Positions 41,779-53,187 are shown, counted from the stretch's first letter. The stretch: DNA of 64,000 nucleotides from Triglochin maritima (GCA_963682175.1 OY821774.1:48622201-48686200), one strand, 5' to 3'. Program-made: numbers and translations. Notes: a model not told the origin generated them from the sequence alone.

Positions 41779-42219
41779 GCCCCCCCTCTTCCCCCTCCGC
41801 CGAGTTCCGAGTTTATAAGGTTAGGGTTTCAATTTTTTTCATTTTCCACCGTTTTCTTGCCTTTTTTATCTATTAGGATGATATACATTGTTGTTTTATG
41901 TATGATTGTAGTGTTTTTGTTGATTTAGGAACCCGTTTTGGTGGAAACTCGAATTCGATTTTGGGTTTTTAGGCAAAACGTTTTATTTCTTGTTTGATAG
42001 TTGATTATTGAATTTAGTTTTGTTGATTATAGGTCTACGGTATCGTAACGTTGTTTATTGATCGTAACGTTGTTTATTGGAGAGATTGCTCGACGTTTAC
42101 AATCGTTTGCTACTACACTTGATTGAGGTAACTTCTAAACATTTAAATATTTTCAATTTTTTTAGTATTTAGTAAGAAATTCGATCATCTCACTTGAACA
42201 CATTTTCAAATATTTAGGT

Positions 42220-44975
42220 ATGGATAAAGATGATGAAGGATCTTTGTTGGTCATGTATAACGGGAAATTAGAATGTAACGGAGATGTGGCAGAATACACA
42301 GGATCTGACCGCAAATTGGTAGTTGTTCCGTTGAACATCAAATATGAGGATTTAATGGATGTTATAAGATCTGAATGTTGTTATCCACACAGTATGTTTG
42401 ATGTCAAGTTGACAGCCAAATTGTCATTAAACAATGATTGGACATACGTTCCATTAACCAATGATAGGTCGGTTTATGGATTGATGTGTTTGTTTAAACG
42501 GATGTCTGTGGTTGGAGTGTATGTGGAAGCTGAACCTAAAGTGCCCGACCCTACGCTGACAACGAACACTCATTCGCCGGAGTATGGTACAGTAAGGTCG
42601 ACCGGTTGGGACTGTGGAATAGATTTGAATATAAGTCTAAATCCTACAACCGAAGTTCCAGCATATCAGCAAATGCCATTTTTCCAATCGCATAACTTCC
42701 AAACAGGCACCGAATGGCCAGAAAATGCGTGTGACATTCCTTCTAGCAATGCAAATCCTTATCCTGGTTTGTCGCAATTTGAACCCACACATTACAGTCA
42801 TGATGAGTTTGCTGGAAGAGCTGGACCATCTACCTCATATCCCTACCTTGGGCTTTGTTTGTCAGTTGTTGACCCAATTAATTTTAGTCGACCAGAAGGC
42901 CTGGAAGAGATGCATAGCGTTCAAGACGATGACACTGAGGAATTAGGGGATTACAACACACCATTCACTGTAGAAGATGAACCTGAAGGTGTTTCTGCTA
43001 ATGAAGTCGTTCCGGAGACGCAGGATGTCATATATGCGATGAGACAATCCATAAACCGTGAAGACGACGACGTTGTTGATGATGCAGTTGCTAACAACGA
43101 CATGGTTCCAACTCTTAATGAACTTCCCGATATATTCGAGGACGACAACTGGATAGAGAATTCGGTAATTGAACACTCATTCTTCGATGCTGCGAACAAT
43201 TTGGAACGGCGTGATTGGCATACGGAAGATGGTCGTTCTTTCTGGGATAAACGAATTTTCCCAACAAAAGATGATTTGGTTCATGCTCTGCAATCGTGGC
43301 ACATTAAAAAGTTTGTTCAGTATTCAGTTGTGGTTTCTTCAACGAAACGGTATACTGTTCATTGTATTCGTCGTGATGAAGATAACTGCAAATGGCGTCT
43401 ACATGCGTCTGTTCCAAAAGGCTGCAGATATTTTCAAGTTAAAACATACGACGCCGAGCACACTTGTTCCAATCCGATCTTGCTAAACGACAACAAACAA
43501 TGCAGTGCTAATTTTGTATGCGACTTGATAATGCCATCTGTTAGAACTAAGTTCACAATTACTCCTGCTGAAATAATGGAAAGGGTGAAGACCAAATACT
43601 CACTTGAAATTGTTACGCTAAAGCATGGCATGCTAGGCAAAAAGCGTTGAACCGAATATATGGTGCCGAAGAAGACAGTTTTAAAGATTTGCGAAGGTTC
43701 GTCACAGTTCTCTGTCAGAACAATGAAGGATCTGTTGTCGAAATAGAGTCTGTCCAGGTAAATTCAGACGAGGAGATGTTTAAGCGTGTGTTTTGGGCGT
43801 TCGGGCCTTCAATTAGTGGGTTTCATTATTGTAGACCCGTTGTCAGTGTGGATGGAACGCACCTCTATAGCAAATATAGAGGTTTATTGCTAATTGCTGT
43901 GGGCACGGATGCAAACAACGGAATTTTTCCTTTGGCATTTGCTGTTGTAGAGAGCGAGAATACAGAGTCGTGGACGTGGTTCCTTCATTTGCTGGCAAGT
44001 AGAGTTACAAGGCGACCCGATTTGTGTATTATCACCGACAGATTTTCGGGAATAAATGCTTGTGTGCGAGCCGCATTTCCACCTTCGGAGGGCCATGTAC
44101 ATCGATTCTGTCTTCGACACATGAAAGCAAATCTTGCTAAACATCGAAATTGTAAGGAAAGATTGGGACAAATCAAGTTTTACGAAGCGGGTAAAACTCA
44201 TTCATTTATGAAATTTGAAGAGTTAATGAAGGCTATTGCAGAGGAACATAAACCAATATATGAGTGGATTCAACATCAAGGTCCTTTGGAAAGATGGACT
44301 TGTTGTCACGACGGGGGTCGGCATTTCGGATGTATGACAACAAACATGTCAGAAAGCTTCAACAATGTCTTACGAGGGGCACACGGTATGCCAATTACAA
44401 CCATGATTTTGATGACCTTTCTCCGCTTGAACAAATTCTTTGTTAAAAGAAGGGACGTCGCCGAGTCGTGGAATGAAACATATGTACCGACAGTCCACAC
44501 CGTGGTGATGGCAAACAGTAATCTGGCCAGAACACATACAGTAACTCGGTACCACCAGCTGATGTATCAGGTTGAAGCCAATGACCACAAAAAATACCTC
44601 GTCAAATTTGAAGAAGGAGTTGTTACTTGCACTTGTGGATACATAATTGCAATGCACGTCCCATGTTCACATGTACTAGCAGTTTGCAGTGGCAGACATG
44701 CAAATGTCAACACTTCACATCTGGTGTCTCCGTGTTATGAGGTTCAAATGTACAGGGAGACGTACAAACCGATATTTGTCCCAATTCCTGATGTGAGGTA
44801 CTGGCCAGATCGAGGCAACATCACAATGAAGCCTCCCCAAACCAAAAGACCTCCCGGTCGGCCTAAATCAACGCGAATCTGAAACGAGATGGACGAACAC
44901 TCTGGAAGAAAGGTAAGGTGTGGGAGATGCGGCGGTATAGGGCATAACCGAAAGCGATGTAAAGAACCTATATAG
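42220..44975 (+). pseudogene. MULE transposase (MuDR family), disrupted by a frameshift and a nonsense codon
   Basis: Cuts and rejoins DNA at the MULE ends when intact. The first reading frame (42220-43650) has an N-terminal acidic region and a MuDR/FAR1-like DNA-binding part (about residues 345-425, with C and H residues in CIRRDEDNCKWR and EHTC). Near 43620 the coding frame shifts by one base. The second frame (to 44882) carries the DDE transposase core, with VSVDGTHLYSKYRG and ITDRFSGI as likely catalytic segments, and a SWIM zinc finger CTCGYIIAMHVPCSH. A TGA at 44880-44882 interrupts it; the same frame continues with a CX2CX4HX4C zinc knuckle to a TAG at 44973-44975. The TGA may be a decayed CGA codon, a usual change at methylated CpG. 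The protein is about 900 residues in all, normal for the family. Confidence 0.88.
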
Positions 44976-45171
44976 CAAAATATTTTGTATGTGAGACGAA
45001 TGAATGTAAGAGTTGATTAATTGTAAGACTTGTAATGTATTTTGTTATGACTTGAATGAATGTACGAAGACTTAAATCCTTTTTAAGAGTTGATTAATTG
45101 TAAGACGAATGAATGTAATGTATTTTTTAGGACGCAAATTTGCAAACTCACTTTTTCTCAGGTGAAATCGG

Positions 45172-45700
45172 CGTACTCGGCATTAGCAACGTGAAGTTCT
45201 TCCTTTAGAACTCGGCACTTAGAGTGCCGAGTTCTATTTAAGTAACTGTTCTCCTGGCAATCAATCTCATACACGATCTGATCGCCAGGAGAAGTTTCTT
45301 AAATAGAACTCGGCACTCTAAGTGCCGAGTTCTATTAGAGCCAATCACCGAAGAAAAAATGTCGCAAGTGTTGGCCAATAAAAAACCAAGTAGAACTCGG
45401 CATCACCCATCCCGAGTTATACCAAAGTTGAACTCGGCATCATCCATGCCGAGTTCTACCAAAGTTGAACTCGGCATCACCCATGCCGAGTTATACCAGT
45501 TGAACTCGGCATCGCCAGTGCCGAGTTCTCAAAAGATGAACTCGGCACTGGTGATGCCGAGTTCTCTATGCACAAAAAAACAAAATTCGCCGCCGCCACG
45601 TGTCACCACGTGGTGGCAGCGGGTCTAGTTTGGAAATTACTTTTAGTGGAGGTTTATTTTGATAATTTTTTAAAAAAAAATTATTTTGAAATTTTTTCCA
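45172..45700 (-). repeat. MULE right palindrome array and right terminal inverted repeat
   Basis: Mirror of the left end. CTCGGCA/TGCCGAG pairs run from about 45172 to 45567, including AACTCGGCACTTAGAG/AAGTGCCGAG pairs around another inverted AACTGTTCTCCTGG / CCAGGAGAAG structure (45242-45295). The terminal repeat proper is 45502-45700. The short plus-strand ORF through this array is not a real gene. Confidence 0.85.
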
Positions 45701-45709
45701 TAAATTTAC

Positions 45710-46190
45710 TCACGAGTGACGACTGACAATGAGAGTTCATATGTGAGAGTTCATATGTGATTTGAAAGATTAAATAACATGTAGTTTGGGTGGACTACGG
45801 AATATTCCTTTCTTACGATGCTTTGATTCAAAGGGAGAGCACCATTATATGAGCTTCAAAGCAAGGCCATGACGTGGTCTGGACTCTGGAGTGGTGGTCT
45901 TGTCTTGTCTTGTGCATCCGAAGTGTGAATCCATTGACCAGTCCACGCCAAAAAGGGATTTAATATGATTTATAGGTTTGGGCGTTTAGCAATTTAGCTT
46001 GAAAAATGCATCTAGAATGATTCCTAACTTCCCAAGTACATGACTTTTGGCTAAGGTTACTTAAAGATTCCAAGTTTGGGAAGAGAGAAACTCAGAAAAG
46101 TAGTCAAAACTTTGAAGTGACTTAATTTATTTGGAGAAGGGTGAGATTATTTTCATTATTCTCTCATTCCACATCTGCATAGTGCATGTA
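45710..46190. other. Spacer between the MULE and the copia element
   Basis: About 480 bp of unremarkable sequence with a short direct repeat GAGAGTTCATATGTGA near 45731-45761. No coding region is recognised. Confidence 0.55.
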
Positions 46191-46195
46191 GTATT

Positions 46196-47128
46196 GGTTG
46201 GGAGGGGGATCTACGATGTACTAACTCGACACGGATTACACGCACCACGAAAAACAAATATTGAATGCGGAAACTATAACTTCTGACCCTCTCCCAAACT
46301 CAATGCAACAAGTAAACACAATTAAGATGGAAATAACAAGCAATCAATCAACACACCTGAAGCAAACTACGACACACGCGATTTTACAAGGTTCGGCAAG
46401 ATGCCTACGTCCTTGGGGGGGTCTCCTGTGGATTTCCTTTCCTTAAAGCTCTTCTCCAACAAGAGAAGTCTCCGAGATTACACAATTTGGAAGCAATGCG
46501 TCTCCCAAAGCACTCTAGATCTCTCTCTAGCCTAATCTCTCTCAAGGAAATAAAGATTGTGTGTTATGTTACAAGATTAGGGCGAAAATCCTATTTATAA
46601 TAGGCTAAAATCGTACAAAGAATAGTTCAGATCGTGCATAATTGTCTGAAAACGGTCGACCGGAATGTCCCATCGGTCGACCGAACTTCGGTTAGTTCGC
46701 GTAACTGCCATCGTTCGGTCGATCGCTCGCCCATAGCTGGTCGACCGTTCCGCGCTGCTGAACAACGCTCGAAGCTCCTGGACAATTTCGGTCGACCGTT
46801 CTGCACTGCTGGAAAGCTACTGGACGAATTCGGTCGACCGCGTGTCCAACACCAGTCGACCGATTGTTGTGCTGAATTTCGTCTCGTATCTACTGTCACT
46901 TTTCGGTCGACCGCGTGCCCAGCACCGGTCGACCGGATCTTCAAAAGATCCGAGTTCCAAATCTACTGGCCGTTTTCGGTCGACCGAATTCCCTGAACCG
47001 GTCGACCGTTCCTCGATCTGTTCCGAGCCTCCAGGCTCCTGGAGTAAATCGGTCGACCGTGACATAAGTTCCGGTCGACCGTTTCTCCTTGTTTTCCTGT
47101 ATTAACAATTATAAACCAAATTCCAACA
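46196..47128 (-). repeat. 3' LTR of the copia element
   Basis: Matches 51193-52126. It carries the same TATAAATA box (minus strand, near 46590) and an upstream array of CGGTCGACCG palindromes starting at 46653, 46674, 46716 (one mismatch), 46738, 46789, 46831, 46853 (one mismatch), 46904, 46926, 46977, 46999, 47050 and 47072. Confidence 0.95.
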
Positions 47129-47142
47129 ATCTCCACCTTGGT
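47129..47142 (-). other. Polypurine tract of the copia element
   Basis: On the minus strand the bases next to the 3' LTR read CCAAGGTGGAGAT, then TGTTGG. Purine tracts at this place prime plus-strand DNA synthesis in LTR retrotransposons. Confidence 0.75.
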
Positions 47143-47233
47143 TTAGAATTGTTACCTTAGCCTTCTTTGTCTCCGCATCCTTTGTGCTTCCTAGAAGCAC
47201 CTTTAGCGCTACCCCCCGGAGCGCTTCTCCTTC

Positions 47234-48511
47234 TCAATTTCTGAGGACATTGAGAAGCTTCGAGCACAACTCGAACTTCTCCCGATTGACGACCTTAGTC
47301 ATCATATCTGCAGGATTCTCACTCGTGTTGATTTTCTGGAGAACAACCTGCCCTTCTTCGATCCACTCCCGGATCCTGTGGTACCTTACTTCAATATGTT
47401 TGGTCATTGAATGGAACGTCTGATCCTTGGCTAGATAATATGCACTTTGACTATCGCAATGCAATTTGGTCACTTCTTGTTCCATCCCCAAAGAGCTAAC
47501 CAAACCCTTCAACCATATAACTTCTTTCCCGGCATCGACAACAGCCATGTACTCCGCTTCCGTCGTAGACAACGCGGTAGTATGTTGGAGAACCGATCTC
47601 CAACTCACTGGACCTCCACCCAAAGTGAACACGTACCCTGTTGTGGACCTCCGCTTATCCAAATCTCCAGCATAATCTGAATCAACGTACCCCTCCACCT
47701 GCCTTTGTGCTCCATCTTTGGTGAACTTCAAGTTAACATCCATGGTTCCCTTCAGGTACCTCAACAGCCACTTCAACGCTTCCCAATGCTCTTTTCCTGG
47801 GTTAGCCATATAACGACTCACGAGGCTAACTGCGTGTGAAATGTCTGGCCTAGTGCAGATCATAGCATACATAACGGATCCGACTGCACTAGCATATGGA
47901 ACTCTCTCCATATCTCTCCTTTCTTTTTCAGTAGAGGGGCTGCACTTCAACGAGAGCTTGAAGTGAGCACTAATAGGTGTGACCACCTGCTTGGCATTCT
48001 CGAGATTGTACCTCTCGAGTATCTTCCGGATATAACTCCTTTGAGTGAGCAGAATTTCACCTCTCTCGGTATCCCTGGAGATCTCCATACCGAGTATCTT
48101 TTTTGCACTCCCGAGATCTTTCATCTCAAACTCCCCGTGAAGCTTCTGTTTGAGATCATCTATATGCTTCATCTCCTTAGCAGCGATCAACATGTCATCC
48201 ACATACAAAAGCAAGAACACGTGTGTACCGTCTCCAAGACTCCGCAAGTATACACAACTATCATAATCGCAACGTACAAAACCATTATTAATCATAAATA
48301 AATCGAACCTTTTGTACCACTGCCTCGGCGATTGCTTAAGTCCATAGAGGGACTTTTTCAGCTTGCATACTTGTCCTTCATTGCCTCGTGCGATGAACCC
48401 ATCCGGCTGCTTCATATAGATCTCTTCCTCTATGTGCCCATGAAGAAAAGTTGTCTTCACGTCCATCTGCTCTAACTCCATGTTGTCCATAGCTACCATA
48501 GCTAGCAACAC
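47234..48511 (-). pseudogene. Copia reverse transcriptase and RNase H portion
   Basis: An open frame of 425 codons. It begins inside the RVT_2 reverse transcriptase domain, carries the catalytic YVDD motif (LLYVDDMLIA) and ends with the copia RNase H domain (SDYAGDLDKRRSTTGYVF; STTEAEYMAV; ADMMTK). Its first ATG is internal to the polyprotein, since the real start is in the gag frame at 51177. It is cut from the upstream frame by a one-base shift near 48562. The stop codon lies about 100 bp before the 3' LTR, the normal place. Confidence 0.93.
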
Positions 48512-48528
48512 TCTAATAGATGTATGCT

Positions 48529-49710
48529 TTACAACGGGTGAGAAGATCTCGTTGTAATCGACCCCTCCTTCTGAGCATATCCATTTGCCACAAACCTTGC
48601 TTTATACTTTATCTCCTGCATAGGAGATGACCCTTCATTCTTCCTGAAGATCCACTTGCACCCAATCGCGCGCTTTCCCTTGGGAAGCTCCGTTAACTCC
48701 CAAGTTTGATTCTTATGAAGAGATTCCATCTCTTCGGTCATGGCCACCATCCACTTGTTCCTGTCCTCCTGCTCAATAGCTTCTTCGAATGTGCAAGGGT
48801 CCCCACATTCGGTAACGAGTGCAAACGCAATACTAGCATCATCGTGACCATACCTTACCGGTACCTTTGTGATCCTCTTCTGTCTTCTTTGAGCAATACT
48901 CTCTTGCTCAGCTTCCTCCTCTACTTGTGAGTCAATTGTTTCCTGCTGAACTTCTTGATTCGATTCTTCCCTTGAAGTCGTGACCCCAACTTCAATTTCG
49001 TCATCCTGCATGGGAACCTCTTGCTGCTCTTTCTCCTCAAGGCCCTTGAGCAAACTTGTCTCATCAAAGACCACATTACTCCGTAGGAGTACCTTCTTGC
49101 TCACCGGATCCCAAAGCTTATATCCTTTCACTGCCCTATCGTAACCAAGGAATATACACTCCTTTGATTTCGAATCCAGCTTCGACCGTTGTGTCTCATC
49201 GACTAACGCATAGGCTTTGCATCCAAATATCCTAAGCCTCGAGTAATCAAATAGCTCACCCATCCACACTTCCTGAGGCGTCTTTAATTCAAGTGCCGAT
49301 GACGGTGAGATATTTACTAAGTAACATGCAAGATCTACTGCTTCCGCCCAAAAATCATTCGACAGATTTGCATGAAGCCTCATGCTCCTTGCCCGTTCAC
49401 ATAGTGTCCTGTTCATCCTTTCAGCTACGCCGTTTTGTTCCGGACTCCGCGGTGTAGTGAAATGCCTCGTGACGCCTTCTTTCTCACAGAAACTTGCAAA
49501 CTCCTTTGAGGTGTACTCACCTCCGTTATCTGTCCGTAAGTACTTAACAAATTTTCCTATACTTTTCTCTACTTGGGCCTTCCATGCTTTAAACTTATCA
49601 AAGACTTCAAATTTATTTTTCAGAAAATAAACCCATACCTTCCTTGAGAAGTCGTCTATGAATGTGACGAAATATTCGGCTCCACCTTTTGACCGAACCT
49701 GAGCCGGTCC
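48529..49710 (-). pseudogene. Copia integrase core to start of reverse transcriptase
   Basis: The 394-codon frame continues directly from the TAG at 49711-49713. It holds the integrase catalytic core (FIDDFSRKVWVYF; TDNGGEY; ERMNRTLCERARSM), the integrase C-terminal part and the start of the RT domain (WIFRKNEG; KARFVANGYAQKEG). It then loses frame at a C-run (G-run on the coding strand) at 48562-48565, by one missing base. There is no start codon of its own near the 5' end; it is part of the single polyprotein. Confidence 0.9.
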
Positions 49711-51177
49711 CTAGACGTCTGAGTGCACATACTCCAGAATTTCCTTCGTCTTGTGGATAGCCGTCTTGAATCGAATCCTGTGCTGTTTACCGAAGACACA
49801 ATACTTGCAAAAATCCAATTTGCAGCTCTTAACACCCTTCAACAGTCCCTGTTTGTGTAGCTCACACAAACCCTTTTCCGACATATGACCAAGCCTCATA
49901 TGCCAAAGTGTGGTGTTGTCTTCGTCTTGTGCAACATTTGCTGCACCTTTTCCTGCTACTGCATTCCCGAGCATCCAATACAAGTTGCCCACCTTGGTTC
50001 CCTTTATCACTGTCATCGCCCCATGAGTGACATTAATCTTTCCGTCCCCACCGGACCATCTCCACCCGAGAGTATCAAGCTCTCCTAGAGAAATCAGATT
50101 CTTCTTCAACTCCGGTACGTGACGCACACCCGTCAGCGTTCGAATGCACTCATCGAACATCTTGAACTGTACGGAACCAATACCGACGGTGGTGCACGGT
50201 GCATCGTTGCCCATAACAACGATCCCTCCTTTCAGTGGCTCATAGGATGTGAACCACTCCTTATCCGAGCACATGTGAAATGATGCTCCTGTATCCAAAA
50301 TCCATCCAGATGATGATTTGTCAATACCTGCAGCGCAAACCGTTAGAACGTCGACTTCGTTCTTCTCCTCCACCACACTGGCAGAATTGTACCCGTCTTT
50401 CCCTTTCTGCAGCGACTCCTTGAAGGCCCTACAATCACACTTCATATGACCAACCTTCTTGCAGAAAAAACATTCAAAGGATCTCCCCTTTGATTTGGAC
50501 CAGCCCCTTCCGTTGCTTCTTCCTTTGTTACCCGTCCTGCCCCTTTCCGGTGCTGCGATCAATCCTTCACCCTTCTCGAAAGAGTTACTACCAGAATTCC
50601 TCCTTGCATCGTAGGAGATCAGCGTGCCCTTGACCTCCTCCAACACCAACGAATCCTTGCCATATATGATCGTATTCACCAAGTTCTCATACGAGTCCGG
50701 CAACGACATCAATAACAACATTGCCTTGTCAACATCCTCCATCATGTACTCAAGCTGAGTCAAATCAGCTATCAACTTATTGAACACCGAGAGATGCTCA
50801 ATGAACGGTGTGTTCTCCTTCATCCGAAGCATGTACAGCTGACGCTTCAGATTCAACTTGTTGCTAAGGTTCTTCTTCATGAACCTCTCCTCCAGAAGTT
50901 TCCAATATTCTACTGCGGTCTTCGCCGATTCCTCGAAAAGCAAATCATCCGAGAGGCACAACTCGATGATTCTTATAGCCTGGAGATTCAGACTCTCCCA
51001 CTTTTCGTTGGTCATCTTCGACGGCTTCTTCTCAACCCCATCCAACGTCAGCAATAACCCGTCCGTTTGAGACATCAACGCACGAACCCTCCGTTGCCAT
51101 GTTGAGAAGTTCCCTTTCCCGGTGAATTTCTCCACCCGAAAATTTCGCGCTTCTTCCGACATCGAAAGTGCAACCAA
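49711..51177 (-). pseudogene. Copia gag, protease and integrase N-terminus, ended by a nonsense codon
   Basis: 488 codons from the polyprotein start. Gag (UBN2-type; KFTGKGNFSTWQRRVRAL near the N-terminus) is followed by a CCHC zinc knuckle CFFCKKVGHMKCDC (about residue 235). Next come the aspartic protease active site LDTGAS (about residue 292) and the integrase zinc-binding segment (LWHMRLGHMSEKG), ending YVHSDV. The TAG at 49711-49713 stands where the next pol codon is expected, and homology carries on in the same frame, so it is a nonsense mutation. A tRNA primer site lies just upstream of the start. Confidence 0.93.
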
Positions 51178-51178
51178 A

Positions 51179-51190
51179 GCTCTGATACCA
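51179..51190 (-). other. tRNA-iMet primer binding site
   Basis: Minus-strand TGGTATCAGAGC, two bases inside the 5' LTR end. It is complementary to the 3' end of plant initiator methionine tRNA, the usual primer for copia elements. This also proves that the right-hand LTR is the 5' one. Confidence 0.92.
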
Positions 51191-51588
51191 GTTGTTGGGA
51201 GGGGGATCTACGATGCACTAACTCGACACGGATTACACGCACCACGAAAAACAAATATTGAATGCGGAAACTATAACTTCTGACCATCTCCCAAACTCAA
51301 TGCAACAAGTAAACACAATTAAGATGGAAATAACAAGCAATCAATCAACACACCTGAAGCAAACCACGACACACGCGATTTTACAAGGTTCGACAAGATG
51401 CCTACGTCCTTGGGGGGGTCTCCTGCGGATTTCCTTTCCTTGAAGCTCTTCTCCAACAAAAGAAGTCTCCGAGATTACACAATTTGGAAGCAATGCGTCT
51501 CCCAAAGCACTCTAGATCTCTCTCTAGCCTAATCTCTCTCAAGGAAATAAAGATTGTGTGTTATGTTACAAGATTAGGGCGAAAATCC

Positions 51589-51596
51589 TATTTATA
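51589..51596 (-). promoter_or_regulatory. TATA box of the copia 5' LTR
   Basis: TATAAATA on the minus strand, inside CCTATTATAAATAGG. It separates the palindrome-rich U3 from the rest of the LTR. Transcription would start roughly 30 bp further on, near 51555-51565. Confidence 0.7.
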
Positions 51597-51649
51597 ATAG
51601 GCTAAAATCGTACAAAGAATAGTTCAAATCGTGCATAACTGTCTGAAAA

Positions 51650-52079
51650 CGGTCGACCGAACTTCGGTTAGTTCGCGTAACTGCCATCGTTCGGTCGACC
51701 GCTCGCCCATAGCCGGTCGACCGTTCCGCGCTGCTGAACAACGCTTGAAGCTCCTGGACAATTTCGGTCGACCGCGTGTCCAACACCGGTCGACCGTTCT
51801 GCACTGCTGGAAAGCTACTGGACGAATTCGGTCGACCGCGTGTCCAACACCGGTCGACCGATTGTTGTGCTGAATTTCGTCTCGTATCTACTGTCACTTT
51901 TCGATCGACCGCGTGCCCAGCACCGGTCGACCAGATCTTCAAAAGATCCGAGCTCCAAATCTACTGGCCGTTTTCAGTCGACCGAATTCCCCGAACCGGT
52001 CGACCGTTCCTCGATCTGTTCCGAGCCTCCAGGCTCCTGGAGTAAATCGGTCGACCGTGACTTAAGTTCCGGTCGACCG
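51650..52079 (-). promoter_or_regulatory. U3 array of paired CGGTCGACCG palindromes
   Basis: Motif starts: 51650, then pairs 51692/51714, 51765/51787, 51829/51851, 51902/51924, 51975/51997 and 52048/52070. Each pair is 22 bp apart and successive pairs are 73, 64, 73, 73 and 73 bp apart. Sequence between motifs is largely different from unit to unit, so position and core are conserved rather than the whole unit. The array lies just upstream of the TATA box, where U3 enhancers act. A dimeric DNA-binding factor is a reasonable guess, but none is known to me for this motif. Confidence 0.8.
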
Positions 52080-52131
52080 TTTCTCCCTGTTTTCCTGTAT
52101 TAACAATTATAAACCAAATTCCAACAGTATG

Positions 52132-53187
52132 CTGACATAAAGTGATGAAAATATGAAAATTGTAGTGTACATGAATGATACAAAAATCAAACATACCAGA
52201 GAAATGTAATTAAAAAATATTGATCAATTGATACTTTAATTTCACTTAGGTTGCTATTTGACACTTTTGGTCACATTGTTGGTTTTCCTACTCTTCAGCA
52301 AATTTTAAATTTTTATATCCAAACTACCATTATCCTTTAATTTTTGTTTTACTTTTATTTTTGGAAAAAAACGTCATGTAAAATATACAATGATTGATGT
52401 GAAAAAGCAATACTATCATAGTATCATGTAAAATTTAGACAAAAACAGGTAGAATAACTTTACAAACCTAACACTTATGAAAGATCCAAATTCCAACCAT
52501 TTCACTTAGGTATGATATAGGTACAGAGTCTTGCCTGAGTCCGTTGGAGGGGTCCAATGCTTCACCATTCACAGTGAAAATAGCAATACGAGTGGAATCA
52601 AATGCCAAATGACCAAAAATATTTCTACCTTTTCTTTTACAATTTCCTCCGAAAGAGGTTGAAGACAAATTAATGTAGATTGAAGATCATCAAAAAAAAT
52701 ATATATATATATAATCCTGCATTATGGCATAAAAAATGATTTCATAGACATGGTTCCAACAAAATTAAGCATCTCCCAAACTTTACAGGATGGAATTGAA
52801 CATGAAGAAGACGTACACGTTAATAATCATTTTGCATGTTTATTTTTGAAAGGAATGAAGCACTACAAAAAGAAGGCAGACAGACTGACAGACATTGTAT
52901 GATTTCCTTAAAAGTTCGAACAGTCAAGTGTCAATGTAATTACCAAAATGAGCACATCTTTATTGTTATAACTTCACTACTTAAATTCACGTGTAGATTT
53001 ACAACTGCACATAGATACAGAAAGAAACCAACCAAATAAGTTAACCGAAGAACCAAAACCAGTTTCTCACCGGTTTTGCTTGCAAGTGATAATGTGATAT
53101 ACCTCATAGCGTATACCTGAAACCACTCTAGTTTAGGTGATGACGCCCCTAATGTCCATTGCCCTGCTGTTTTAGGTTGGGAAGGAA
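52132..53187. other. Spacer between the copia element and the GIY-YIG gene
   Basis: About 1 kb of AT-rich DNA. The right part (from about 52900) is probably 3' UTR of the GIY-YIG gene. No domain-bearing ORF or RNA gene is seen. Confidence 0.5.

Larger units (their letters stand above)
41079..45700 (+). mobile_element. Mutator-like DNA transposon (MULE), 4622 bp, autonomous type but with a broken transposase
   Basis: Terminal inverted repeats of about 200 bp bound the element. It starts TGGAAAAAATTTCAAAATAA at 41079 and ends with the exact inverse at 45700. The flanking 9-mers TAAATATAA (41070-41078) and TAAATTTAC (45701-45709) match at 7 of 9 positions, fitting the 9-bp target duplication of MULEs after some mutation. 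Inside each terminus lies an array of CTCGGCA/TGCCGAG palindromes. Between the arrays is a transposase gene of the MuDR/MULE family. The element sits between REN1 and the copia element and splits no host gene. Confidence 0.9.
46196..52126 (-). mobile_element. Ty1/copia LTR retrotransposon, 5931 bp, structurally complete but coding-defective
   Basis: Two LTRs of 933 and 934 bp enclose a gag-protease-integrase-RT-RNase H order, which defines copia. On the minus strand the LTR runs TGTTGGAATT...CCCAACA. A primer site TGGTATCAGAGC for initiator tRNA-Met abuts the 5' LTR, and a purine-rich AAGGTGGAGAT abuts the 3' LTR. The flanks GTATT (46191-46195) and GTATG (52127-52131) match at 4 of 5 bases as a target duplication. 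By eye the LTRs differ at about 20 substitutions, nearly all transitions, and by two indels. That is about 2% divergence, so a fairly recent insertion. Gag and LTR-end features resemble the Tork/Tnt1 lineage (inference). Confidence 0.95.
51193..52126 (-). repeat. 5' LTR of the copia element
   Basis: 934 bp. Reading on the minus strand, U3 runs from 52126 to about 51600, then a TATA box, then R-U5 to 51193. The plus-strand short ORFs across both LTRs come from the palindrome array and are not genes. Confidence 0.95.

Noticed and set aside
45359..45628. 89-codon plus-strand ORF in the right MULE array
   Set aside because: It translates the CTCGGCA/TGCCGAG repeats and has no domain.
46627..47105. 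ORFs on both strands across the copia LTRs (also 51592-52194)
   Set aside because: They are produced by the repeated GGTCGACC palindromes, which read as VDR or STD-type repeats. They lie in U3 and have no domain.
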